Assembly (NCBI RefSeq): GCF_000724545.1
Contig: NZ_JHBV01000041.1
Span: 62,001-126,000, forward strand
Direction: 5' to 3'
From: Aureispira sp. CCB-QB1
Lineage (GTDB): Bacteria; Bacteroidota; Bacteroidia; Chitinophagales; Saprospiraceae
Length of the DNA: 64,000 nt
Position 1 is the stretch's first letter, and the number at the start of each line of letters is the position of its first letter. The notes below the pieces were generated by a model. It saw only the letters and a program-made list of their open reading frames with translations, was not told the DNA's origin and ran no database searches. Shown piece by piece: positions 16,941 through 24,694 of the stretch. Made by a program: the position numbers and the translations under genes.

Positions 16941-17882
16941 CTATAGGTTGTTGATTGTTGTTTGTAATTGAGTTTGGGTTACAGGTGACATAGGAACTTG
17001 TATTGGGCTAGTAACAGCAGATATTGTTGTATTTAAAGTTCCCAAGTAAATTTGAGAAGCATCCATTCCAACAATTACGATAGTTACAGACTCGCCTATT
17101 GGTAATTGGAAAGAAGTACCAAATGTTCCTGTTGTAGGATTATAATACAAGGAAGCTACTGAGTTTAGGTTGTTAAAAACTACATACGCTGTTACATCTG
17201 TCAAATTTACACCTGCTGAAAGTCGAGGTTCAACACTAAATGCATTGGTCATATTTGCTCCTCCTACAAAATAATCGCAGTTGATCCAAGTTAAACTGTC
17301 AAAATAAAATTGATAGTTGCTGTTCAAAGAATCTATTCCTACCCAAGATGAATCAACAGGTGTCCAAGTAGAGTCTGATTCTGTAGACGTAAACAAATCC
17401 ATAGCTGAAGGATTAGAGGTAGCACTGCTAATTGGAACCTCCATGAAGTAATCTTGATTCAAAAAAACTTCCTGCCCTCCAGATGTTGCACTCATAAAAA
17501 ATTCTCCTCCAGATTCTAGCAACTGACCGTTAGAAGCTACCGTCATACGCTCTGACCAAATCATATCTCCTTTTGAATAAATTTCTTGGAGCTCGAAATC
17601 AATTTGCCCTGTAACAAGATTGCCCTGTGCATCGACAAAACTATTGGCAGAAAACGTAATTTTTGTTCCGTCCTCTCCTGTAATCGTTTGCGCTGATGTG
17701 GGTGTAATGGTAAACTTCTGCTTTTTAGGTTCTTGAGTATCAAAAAGATCACTAACTTTATTATAAGGCAAAAGCACATCATTTCCAACAGGCTGTTCAA
17801 TTTCTGTTTCTTTACAGCTCACAAAACATAAGGAAGATATAGTTACTAAAACCAACAAAGACTTAATTGCATTGATTGTCAT
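16941..17882 (-). CDS. Lipoprotein with ZU5-like N-terminal region
   Basis: A lipoprotein signal peptide ends at the lipobox LCFVSC (Cys near residue 23). The region after it contains TITGEDGTKITFSANSF and the strand VTGQIDFELQEIYSKGD. That pattern is seen in Bacteroidota lipoproteins with a ZU5-like beta domain (a self-standing surface fold). The remainder is Ser/Thr/Asn-rich beta structure with no enzyme motif. It probably faces the periplasm or cell surface. It stands alone with its own terminator; role unknown. Confidence 0.7.
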   Translation of the reverse strand: MTINAIKSLLVLVTISSLCFVSCKETEIEQPVGNDVLLPYNKVSDLFDTQEPKKQKFTITPTSAQTITGEDGTKITFSANSFVDAQGNLVTGQIDFELQEIYSKGDMIWSERMTVASNGQLLESGGEFFMSATSGGQEVFLNQDYFMEVPISSATSNPSAMDLFTSTESDSTWTPVDSSWVGIDSLNSNYQFYFDSLTWINCDYFVGGANMTNAFSVEPRLSAGVNLTDVTAYVVFNNLNSVASLYYNPTTGTFGTSFQLPIGESVTIVIVGMDASQIYLGTLNTTISAVTSPIQVPMSPVTQTQLQTTINNL

Positions 17883-18189
17883 AAATGATTGTATTAATTT
17901 GTGTTTAGGTAATTATTATTTACCCTACAAATATCCAGCATCTACCAACAAGAGCAAAAAACAGTTTTGCAACAAACTTTTTTAATTAATACATCCCAAA
18001 AACCATAAAACAATAATAATCAAACCATTAAAACACCAATCAAATAAAATTTCTTACAAAAACTATTTCATCACAAAGGCTATTTTCTAAAAAAAATGTT
18101 TAGCCACCAAATTTCAGTTTATGCTTTTTCATTTATTTTATTCCCTCCATTTCATATTACTTAGAACAAAATAAAGCCTATTTTGAGTA
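17883..18189. other. Intergenic stretch, nothing firm
   Basis: AT-rich sequence between two leftward genes. A GATATTTG on the minus strand (plus-strand bases near 17928-17935) is one base off the -7 consensus and could drive the lipoprotein gene. No other structure is seen. Confidence 0.3.
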
Positions 18190-20322
18190 TTATTTTTTTT
18201 CTTCGTCAGGATAAGCAATACGAACGTGGTTCATACTTTTTAATAACTTTTTGAACACCTTTTTGACCTCCTCTAATTCTTGAAAAGACAGGTTTGTATT
18301 TTCAAGTTGCCCCATTGTTATTTTTCCTTTAATAATATTCTCTACCAAATTATTAATATCCTCTTCTGTTGGTGATTTCAAGCTTTTTGAAGCAGCTTCC
18401 AAAGAATCTGCCATCATCATAATAGCTTGTTCTTTGGTTTGTGGCTTGGGACCAGGATAAGTAAAATTAGTGGGGTCTATCTCTTTGTCAGGTTGTTCTT
18501 TTTGCTCCATTCTATAGAAATACTCGACTCTAGTTGTACCATGATGAGTCAAGATGAAATCAATCAGCACTGTTGGCAATCGATTTTTCTTAGCCAGTTT
18601 GACCCCTTCTGTCACGTGCTTAATAATCATTTGAGCACTTTCTAAATTTGTCAATTTACTGTGCGGACTACTATCATTTTGATTTTCTATATAATATTGA
18701 GGGTTCGACATTTTACCAATGTCGTGATACAAAGCCGCTACTTTTACCAACAAAGAGTTGGCTCCAATTACCTTTGCAGCTGCTTCCGATAAATTTGCTA
18801 CTTGCAAAGAATGTTGTAACGTCCCAGGTGCTCTAATCGAAAGTTCTTTTAGCAAATAATTGTCCATGTCTGCCAATTCCACCAATGTAATATCCGAAGT
18901 TAACCCAAATAGTTTTTCAAAAAGAGGAATCAAAGGGTAAGATAACAGCGTCAAAAACACATTAAACAACACCCAACCCAACATGTGCCAACGTACTCCT
19001 TCTTCTATAACTGTTCCATTATCCGAAACAATTGGGAATATGGTTCCTGTATGAATTAGCTCTAAGCTAATGAATCCAGCCGCATAAGCGATTCCTATAT
19101 ACAACAAGGAAACAAAAAAATCAGATAAATGTCTTGTTTTTAATTTATTAACAACAGCTACCATTCCTACCAAGATCTGAATCAAAATAAAATGATAATC
19201 CAACGACAACAACATGCTTATTAGTAGTATAATAATAACATGTGTAAATAAAGCTAGTTGGGCATTGAAGAAGTTAATAATAATAATTGGAATGATACAA
19301 AACGGAATAACATATAAATCTAATATATAAATATCATGCACAATGTAAGCCAAATAAGCATAGCCAGCAATAATTAATAAAATCAAGGACAAGTGCCTAA
19401 AATTGTAAAAAACCTCTGGTGTATAAAACTGTACAAACAAGGCAAATATGGCAATTAATGCAATTGTTAAAGCAAGATACCCCAAGTAAATCAACCAACT
19501 ATTTTTATGCTGATTAATCTCTTGGTTATACTTTGTTTGGTATGAAATTAATTTTGAATAAGTAATAGAATCAATCAATCGATCTCTAGTAACAATAGGG
19601 TCACCTGCCTTGACCATACCCCGATAAGGAGAAACACTATTAAAAGCGTCTTCTAAAGATTTTTGTGTCACTATACTATCGAATGTGATATTAGGAACAA
19701 CTAAAATTTGCTCCAACAAATCTGACAAAAATTTGGATTCTGTCAATTCATCTTCCACACTATACAGCGTATCGACCAAAAACTGAATAGCAGCTTTGTT
19801 AGTATATACATCTTGCACCGAAAACTCTCCCAAATCTACATTACCATCCAACAAATCAAATACAAAATTTTCTTTTTGTTCTCTGTGCTTAGGTTCTAAC
19901 TCAATCAAACGCTTGGTATAGATTTTATCCAATACCTCTAATCCAAAACGAACATACTCCAAAGAATCTAACAATTGACTGGAGTCATTGGGTTCATAAA
20001 GCGCCCAAGCTGTATGAAATGCCTTTTCAAAAGCTTGCTTTTGCGTTGTAATAACTTCCTTATCCCATCGATAATAAGGATCTATTTGCTTGGCAATTCG
20101 CGCTCGTTCCCATTCTATTTCTTGGGGGGTTTTCTTTATTGGAAAATCAAAAGGAGCTTTTAAGTCATTGTGTTTCCAACGTTTGCCTTGCTCAAAATCA
20201 TAATCAAAATTCAAGTTCGTAGGAAAAAATAAACTAATAAATAAAGCCAACATTCCTAGCAAAATGAAGCGCACAATATGCGGTATCGTATCAATGGAAT
20301 TTTGTATTATTTTTAAACTCAT
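18190..20322 (-). CDS. 7TM-HD phosphohydrolase (PgpH type, likely cyclic-di-AMP phosphodiesterase)
   Basis: 710 residues in the PgpH order. An N-terminal membrane helix is followed by a long extracytoplasmic domain (about residues 40-290), then seven membrane helices (about 290-480), then a cytoplasmic HDIG domain. The metal-binding HD is in ALYHDIGKMSNPQYY and a further histidine pair is in ILTHHGTTRVEYF; QAIMMMADSLEAASKSL is the late conserved helix. The family hydrolyses c-di-AMP in Firmicutes; activity here is inferred. The start is the ATG at 20322, since the longer frame begins with TTG. Confidence 0.9.
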   Translation of the reverse strand: MSLKIIQNSIDTIPHIVRFILLGMLALFISLFFPTNLNFDYDFEQGKRWKHNDLKAPFDFPIKKTPQEIEWERARIAKQIDPYYRWDKEVITTQKQAFEKAFHTAWALYEPNDSSQLLDSLEYVRFGLEVLDKIYTKRLIELEPKHREQKENFVFDLLDGNVDLGEFSVQDVYTNKAAIQFLVDTLYSVEDELTESKFLSDLLEQILVVPNITFDSIVTQKSLEDAFNSVSPYRGMVKAGDPIVTRDRLIDSITYSKLISYQTKYNQEINQHKNSWLIYLGYLALTIALIAIFALFVQFYTPEVFYNFRHLSLILLIIAGYAYLAYIVHDIYILDLYVIPFCIIPIIIINFFNAQLALFTHVIIILLISMLLSLDYHFILIQILVGMVAVVNKLKTRHLSDFFVSLLYIGIAYAAGFISLELIHTGTIFPIVSDNGTVIEEGVRWHMLGWVLFNVFLTLLSYPLIPLFEKLFGLTSDITLVELADMDNYLLKELSIRAPGTLQHSLQVANLSEAAAKVIGANSLLVKVAALYHDIGKMSNPQYYIENQNDSSPHSKLTNLESAQMIIKHVTEGVKLAKKNRLPTVLIDFILTHHGTTRVEYFYRMEQKEQPDKEIDPTNFTYPGPKPQTKEQAIMMMADSLEAASKSLKSPTEEDINNLVENIIKGKITMGQLENTNLSFQELEEVKKVFKKLLKSMNHVRIAYPDEEKK

Positions 20323-20642
20323 AATTTTAGTTATAATAGCCAAGGAGATTTTTTAACAATTCACAACATTGGACTGTATTGCTCCTTATAATTAGTCTGC
20401 TTCAATCTAGTCATAATAGCGTACTCTTATGGAGCATTGCTATCTAAAAAAATGCAATTTAATACATTCATTTGAACAAAAGTTGAATTGCTTCTATTTA
20501 ATCTTTTGTATGTTTGCAAAAGCTATAAAAATACTTCTAAATTTGTTACTTTTTACTTTTAGTTAGCTCTGCTGCTATTGCACGTTTTCCATGAAGTAAT
20601 GCTATAGAGCAAGTTCTATTTTTTATTATAAAATCATCTAAT
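20323..20642. other. Divergent intergenic region with repeat remnants
   Basis: Holds TGCTCC (20380-20385) and GGAGCA (20431-20436) as a loose inverted pair. Near 20555-20600, words of the intergenic repeat family (TTTTAGTTAGCTCTGCTGCT) form a decayed copy. TATGTTTG at 20509-20516 is an exact -7 match for the rightward lipoprotein gene. Confidence 0.45.
20509..20516 (+). promoter_or_regulatory. -7 box for the 20643 lipoprotein gene
   Basis: TATGTTTG matches TAnnTTTG exactly, with a TTG at 20488-20490 giving an 18-base spacer. The predicted leader is about 120 bases and includes the repeat remnant. Confidence 0.45.
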
Positions 20643-21209
20643 ATGCAATATTTAAGTAAATATCTATTCTGTTTTTGCTTAATTATCTATCTATTTTCTT
20701 GTGACGTACCTGCTGCTAAAGAAAGCAAACGTCTTCAAACTAATTTTTTTGACATAAAGGCTTTTTTCGAAAAAGAAGCCGCTTATTTAAAAGCTCAAGA
20801 TGTTCAAATTCTAAAAACAATTCAACACAATCAAACAAAGGAAACACAAACTATTACTCCCAAAGATTGGAATAAAGAACTTTCTATGTTTGCGGGAAGT
20901 GACATCAACAAACCTTCGTGGAAAGACAAATATTTGTTGGACTCTACCAACCGAGGCAATGGCTTAACATTATTACATTACAAAGCTATTGATGACAAAT
21001 TAAGCATACAAGTCTTAGATGTTGAGCTAAAAGAAAACAAGGTGCACTCTATTTTGATTGTCAAAAAAATATCCAATCAAGTCTACGAGTCGCAACAACA
21101 TTTAACGTATATACCTCGTAAAGGGTATACTATTAAAAAAAGCCAAGACGTTACTTTATTTGACAAAGACGATTACAGCATCGAAGCAAAATATATTTAT
21201 CATGAATAA
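20643..21209 (+). CDS. Small unrecognised lipoprotein
   Basis: 188 residues with a signal peptide and lipobox LFSC at about residues 17-20. The mature part has HYKAIDDKLSIQVLDVELKE and a strand-rich end, as in small Bacteroidota lipoproteins with a beta-sandwich core. Its last codons overlap the next gene: ATGAATAA carries both the next start and this stop, so the two are translationally coupled. No family recognised. Confidence 0.75.
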   Translation: MQYLSKYLFCFCLIIYLFSCDVPAAKESKRLQTNFFDIKAFFEKEAAYLKAQDVQILKTIQHNQTKETQTITPKDWNKELSMFAGSDINKPSWKDKYLLDSTNRGNGLTLLHYKAIDDKLSIQVLDVELKENKVHSILIVKKISNQVYESQQHLTYIPRKGYTIKKSQDVTLFDKDDYSIEAKYIYHE

Positions 21210-21687
21210 ACTAAGCAAGATTGTACATAAGATTTACAAGTTACCTGCTTTTATGCAAAAAACAGCACTCTCCTATTCTATTGGTAATGTTGTAAAATTT
21301 GTAGGAACGGCAGGGCTTCGATTTGAAAAAATGAGTCAGCATGAAGTAATTTTGTCGCTAGAAAACAAAGCGAAGGTACAAAACCATATTGGTCAAGTTC
21401 ATGCTGTCGCCACTGCTTTGTTAGCAGAAACGGCCACAGGCATGGTGGTAGGCATGAACCTGCCTGACGACAAGATTCCTCTTTTAAAAAATATGTCTAT
21501 AGATTACACCAAACGCAGTCAAGGTGCTCAAAAAGCTATTGCTACGATTACTCCAGAAATGATCGAACGGCTAAAAGTAGAGGACAAAGGGGATTTATTA
21601 ATTCCTGTTACAATCACTGATTCAGTAGGTACGGAAGTAGTTCAAGTAGAAATGCTTTGGGCTTGGATTCTCAAAAAAAGAAAATAA
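21202..21687 (+). CDS. DUF4442 hotdog-fold protein (thioesterase-like)
   Basis: 161 residues from the ATG at 21202, which overlaps the upstream stop by eight bases. The upstream in-frame ATG at 21160 lies inside the lipoprotein gene and is unlikely. The hotdog pattern is visible: long helix NHIGQVHAVATALLAETATG, then MNLPDDKIPLLKNMSIDYTKRSQG and VPVTI-type strands. Members of this family resemble PaaI/YiiD thioesterases, but a catalytic residue is not certain. It presumably acts on an acyl-CoA or acyl-ACP. A hairpin follows between this gene and the convergent SDR gene. Confidence 0.8.
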   Translation: MNKLSKIVHKIYKLPAFMQKTALSYSIGNVVKFVGTAGLRFEKMSQHEVILSLENKAKVQNHIGQVHAVATALLAETATGMVVGMNLPDDKIPLLKNMSIDYTKRSQGAQKAIATITPEMIERLKVEDKGDLLIPVTITDSVGTEVVQVEMLWAWILKKRK

Positions 21688-21700
21688 ATCAATTCGGTTG

Positions 21701-21727
21701 GAGTATACCTAAAAATTAGGCATACTC
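21701..21727. terminator. Shared hairpin between convergent genes
   Basis: The stem GAGTATACCTA/TAGGCATACTC has one mismatch and a short A-rich loop. It overlaps the last codons of the SDR gene and could slow transcription from both sides. T-runs are weak. Confidence 0.45.
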
Positions 21728-22597
21728 TTGCTCCGTCACTCCATAAGATTTGATGTTTGCCAACTCCATGCTCTTATCCCAAATTCTTTGGGCAGCTTTT
21801 TTGTCCTTTGCCAATCGGCTAATGCGTGCCTTCTTGCCGTGTGCATAATAGGTTCCTGTTACAGAAGCTACTTCTTCCGCTGTTGCTAAATAAACAGAAG
21901 TCTTAGCCCCAGTATCTGCTTTGGGCAAAAAACGCCCTCCTAACTGCACTAATTTTGCAAAAGCCTTACTCCCTGAAGCACCAAACCCTGTATAGATTGA
22001 TCCTGGGTGCAAACAATTTACAGTAATTCCAGTGCCCTCATCAAGGAGCTTTTTTGCCAACACTTTCGTAAAATAAATATTATAAAGTTTAGACAATCCA
22101 TAAGCTTTGAATTGACGGTAAGATACATTTCTCAGTTGCAAATCTCCCCATGGAATGCTCGATGGAATTTTGTGCGCCAGAGAAGCCACGCTTACAATTC
22201 GCTTTCCTGTTCCTGCTTTTACTAAATCTAGCATATAATGTGTAAACAAAAAATACCCCATATGATTTAGCCCAAAAGTCATCTCCAAACCATCTTTGGT
22301 CAATTGATGTTTGCCGAATATTCCTCCAGCATTATTAATCAATACATCTATCGCTCTGTATTTTTGGTGCATGACAAGGCTACAGGACTTAATGGACTCA
22401 TGAGAAGCCAAATCGCATAACTCTAACGTGACATTGTTATTACCACTTTCTTTTATAATCTCTTGTTGTGCGGCGAGTCCTCTTTCTTTGCTACGACAAA
22501 TCATTACAACTTGATTGCCTTGCTTAGCCAGTGCTAAGGCTGTTGCCTTTCCTATTCCTGAATTAGCTCCTGTGATAACAATTATTGGCGCTGTCAT
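21716..22597 (-). CDS. Short-chain dehydrogenase/reductase, retinol-dehydrogenase-like
   Basis: A classical SDR Rossmann fold. The cofactor site is TGANSGIGKATALA near residue 9. R35 in CRSKERG suggests NADP(H), LINNAGG is the structural motif, and the catalytic Ser and YGLSK (Tyr/Lys) follow. HPGSIYTGFG covers the nicotinamide side. The length, 293 residues, and the layout match the retinol dehydrogenase/WWOX-like group, which reduces many carbonyls. No pathway neighbours point to the substrate. Confidence 0.9.
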   Translation of the reverse strand: MTAPIIVITGANSGIGKATALALAKQGNQVVMICRSKERGLAAQQEIIKESGNNNVTLELCDLASHESIKSCSLVMHQKYRAIDVLINNAGGIFGKHQLTKDGLEMTFGLNHMGYFLFTHYMLDLVKAGTGKRIVSVASLAHKIPSSIPWGDLQLRNVSYRQFKAYGLSKLYNIYFTKVLAKKLLDEGTGITVNCLHPGSIYTGFGASGSKAFAKLVQLGGRFLPKADTGAKTSVYLATAEEVASVTGTYYAHGKKARISRLAKDKKAAQRIWDKSMELANIKSYGVTEQEYA

Positions 22598-23049
22598 GCT
22601 CTTATTTTTGGTGATTATACATTCTTATTACTTCGAAAAAATCATATTACATTGATTATCAAAAGAGTAAACTTTCACCACTTAATTCCTTATTAAGAAT
22701 TGATAATCAAACTGATGCAAAGATGCTTTTTTAGTTTTTTGCAAAAAAGCTAAAAAAGCCACGAAGTACTAAATTCTAAGACTTCATTCGTTAATAATAG
22801 TTCATTCAAAAGTGCATGAAACTATCGTATGGTTCCAAAGTTAAAAATATTTTAATAATAATAATACCAGTCAAACTCCTTATTTGAGGTGGTTTTACTG
22901 CCTTGAAAAAAAAATATTTTTTTTATCCCCTCTATATTTTTGATTCTTAACTAGATACAAATCCATGCTTAAATAAAAAGAAAAAAAATTCAGATTGAAC
23001 TTTTTTATTCCAATTGAAGTTTATATCTTTACATCGCTTTAGAAAAGAT
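22598..23049. other. Intergenic region with repeat-family hairpins upstream of tRNA-His
   Basis: Bases about 22650-22720 contain TTGATTATCA and TGATAATCAA as inverted arms. GCTTTTTTAG and CTAAAAAAGC then form a second perfect 10-bp inverted pair near 22725-22760. Both hairpins recur in the complete repeats at 60053-60192 and 27366-27521, so this is a further copy. A loose outer pair is present but not clear. The end of the region holds the tRNA promoter. Confidence 0.55.
23024..23031 (+). promoter_or_regulatory. -7 box of the first tRNA-His gene
   Basis: TATCTTTA lies 20 bases before the tRNA. The words around it (TATCTTTxCATCGCTTTAGAA) are shared with the second tRNA-His promoter, which has the exact TATCTTTG. 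Confidence 0.5.
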
Positions 23050-23050
23050 G

Positions 23051-23127
23051 GTGCCTGTAGCTCAGTTGGTTAGAGCATCGGTTTGTGGTACCGAGGGTCG
23101 TGGGTTCGAACCCCATCAGGCACCCCA
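23051..23127 (+). tRNA. tRNA-His (GTG anticodon), copy 1
   Basis: A cloverleaf is readable. The acceptor stem is GTGCCTG/CAGGCAC, the anticodon stem TCGGT/ACCGA has loop TTGTGGT with anticodon GTG, and the T-arm has GGTTCGAACC. Discriminator C and CCA are encoded. A G at 23050 supplies the G-1 that histidyl-tRNA synthetase needs. Confidence 0.96.
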
Positions 23128-23143
23128 TCATAAATTAAGCTGC

Positions 23144-23177
23144 AAAGCGTTTATCTTAATTGGTAAACGCTTTTTTT
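23144..23177 (+). terminator. Terminator of tRNA-His copy 1
   Basis: The stem AAAGCGTTTA/TAAACGCTTT with a ten-base loop runs straight into T residues, 17 bases after the tRNA. Confidence 0.85.
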
Positions 23178-23413
23178 ATTGAAGTTATTAAAAATACAAC
23201 TAAACAAGTGATTTCTTTTAAAGATTGTAAAGAGCAAATCTCAGCTCAAAATTTTGTCTTCGAAAAATAAATTTCAAATCATTATTTTAATTGAAGGTAA
23301 AAAAATTGCCAGACAACAAATCTTTTATACACTTGATTATCAATAAACAATATTTTTAGAGTTAAATTCCTCCAAAAAACATTCAAAAAAAACTACAAAA
23401 ACAAGCAAAATAA

Positions 23414-23444
23414 TTTGGACTTTTAAACTTACTTCGTATCTTTG
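23414..23444 (+). promoter_or_regulatory. Promoter of tRNA-His copy 2 (-33 TTTG, -7 TATCTTTG)
   Basis: TTTG at 23414-23417 and TATCTTTG at 23437-23444 are separated by 19 bases, an exact fit to the Bacteroidota housekeeping promoter. The tRNA starts about 20 bases later. Confidence 0.75.
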
Positions 23445-23463
23445 CATCGCTTTAGAAGATATG

Positions 23464-23540
23464 GTGCCTGTAGCTCAGCTGGTTAGAGCATCGGTTTGTG
23501 GTACCGAGGGTCGTGGGTTCGAACCCCATCAGGCACCCCA
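23464..23540 (+). tRNA. tRNA-His (GTG anticodon), copy 2
   Basis: Identical to copy 1 except for one D-loop base (CAGCTGG for CAGTTGG). It has the same G-1 at 23463, the same GTG anticodon and an encoded CCA. It is a tandem duplication with its own promoter and terminator. A short ORF reading through it is an artefact. Confidence 0.96.
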
Positions 23541-23556
23541 TCATAAATTAAATTGC

Positions 23557-23591
23557 AAAGTGTTTGTCTTAATTGACAAACACTTTTTTTT
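23557..23591 (+). terminator. Terminator of tRNA-His copy 2
   Basis: The stem AAAGTGTTTGTC/GACAAACACTTT runs into T residues. Relative to copy 1 both arms have changed in step (GCG to GTG with CGC to CAC, A-T to G-C), which keeps pairing and supports a real terminator. Confidence 0.88.
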
Positions 23592-23611
23592 TGTTATTTG
23601 CCCCTCCATTT

Positions 23612-23676
23612 GTTGTTATTTTCAAAAAAAACTGCTTCAAATAAATTTTGAAGCAGTTTTTTTTGAAAATAACAAC
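23612..23676. terminator. Perfect 30-bp hairpin, bidirectional terminator
   Basis: The arms 23612-23641 and 23647-23676 are exact inverted complements with a five-base spacer. The core ACTGCTTCAAA/TTTGAAGCAGT is flanked by eight A on one side and eight T on the other, so it works as a terminator in both directions. It lies between the rightward tRNA and the leftward LolA gene, 22 bases from the LolA stop. Confidence 0.85.
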
Positions 23677-23697
23677 AATGCTGTACTCTATATCCAA

Positions 23698-24363
23698 TTA
23701 ATCTCGTAAATCAATCTCTGTCACTCCAGGATACTGCGATTTGTCAAATTTGAAACTATTACTTGTTTCTTTTATATTTTTAATATCTTTTACGATAAAC
23801 GTCATGCGACTACCATCGTCCGAAAATATTTTTACAGAACTAATTTCTGTTTGCGCTTTGTTAACACGAATACGAATTTTCATAATTTCGGAATCTCTAT
23901 CCAAAGGTTTGAATTCAATTTTATACCCCCTACTATCTTCTCCTGTGATGGCATAAACGAAATCTTTATCGTTTTCATCTATGTTCAAAATCTTAGCAGG
24001 TGTAAAAGGTTGTTCTTCTTCAGGAATAATATCATTTACTTGCAATTCATTTTGCTTCTTAATATACATCAAGACCTTTTCCCCATCATTAATAATAATA
24101 TTCCCATTGTTATTTATTTTATACTTCTCTCCTTTTTGATAGATGCTTCCTTTTTGAATTTCTTCCTCCTCTCCATACTCCAACTTTAGCTCATAATCAA
24201 TCTCCAATCCATCGTATTTTCCATATACCTTTTTTAGGTTTTTAAGAATTTTGGTTGCTTCTGGATCAGATTTCTCTTTGAACGCCTGCCCTGGCTGTGC
24301 ATAAGTATTAATAAAAGTAAAAAGTAAACAACTAATTAAGGTGATATTTTTGAGTAATTTCAT
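23698..24363 (-). CDS. LolA-like outer-membrane lipoprotein carrier family protein
   Basis: 221 residues with a cleavable signal peptide (to TYAQPG). The mature chain follows the LolA half-barrel pattern: ATKILKNLKKVYGKYDGLEIDYEL, then alternating strands GSIYQKGEKYKI, NIIINDGEKVLMYIKKQNEL and YKIEFKPLDRDSEIMKIRIRV. In Bacteroidota the family carries lipoproteins across the periplasm, though several paralogues are usual and not all need be LolA proper. It is a single leftward gene ended by the large hairpin. Confidence 0.85.
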   Translation of the reverse strand: MKLLKNITLISCLLFTFINTYAQPGQAFKEKSDPEATKILKNLKKVYGKYDGLEIDYELKLEYGEEEEIQKGSIYQKGEKYKINNNGNIIINDGEKVLMYIKKQNELQVNDIIPEEEQPFTPAKILNIDENDKDFVYAITGEDSRGYKIEFKPLDRDSEIMKIRIRVNKAQTEISSVKIFSDDGSRMTFIVKDIKNIKETSNSFKFDKSQYPGVTEIDLRD

Positions 24364-24591
24364 AACGTATATTTAATAATAGCCTACTTCATTGTGCCTA
24401 TGAAAGGACTATCAGTAGTATGTGTTTTTTTATAAAATATAAACTCCTACAAAAAAAATTTATTGTATCTGTAAAAAATTAAATGCTGTAAATATTAAGT
24501 AGGAATAATTCTAGTAATTCAAATGCAATGCCAAAAGTCTACCTTGCTTTCAAAAGAAAACAATAAATTGATCAAAACAACACAAATACGA

Positions 24592-24656
24592 TTTACTTCG
24601 TGAGATCGCTTGGCTTAGTTTGCGGTGCTGTTACTACATGGTTTCAACAGAGTAGT
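24592..24656 (+). repeat. Right-half copy of the TAGTTCGTTG-family repeat
   Basis: TTACTTCGTGAGATCGC, GGTGCTGTTACTACATGG and TTTCAACAGAGTA match the right half of the full copies. The left end is missing. It lies 38 bases beyond the pirin gene stop. Confidence 0.55.
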
Positions 24657-24694
24657 CCCTAGAACAATTATAGACTAATTATGCTTGATTCTAT

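Noticed and set aside
21160-21201. Upstream start for the DUF4442 gene
   Set aside because: It lies inside the preceding lipoprotein gene; the ATGAATAA overlap gives a better start at 21202.
23461-23709. An 82-residue ORF starting at the second tRNA-His
   Set aside because: It reads through the tRNA and its terminator (VAQLVRASVCGTEGRGFEPH is the well-known false translation of a tRNA).
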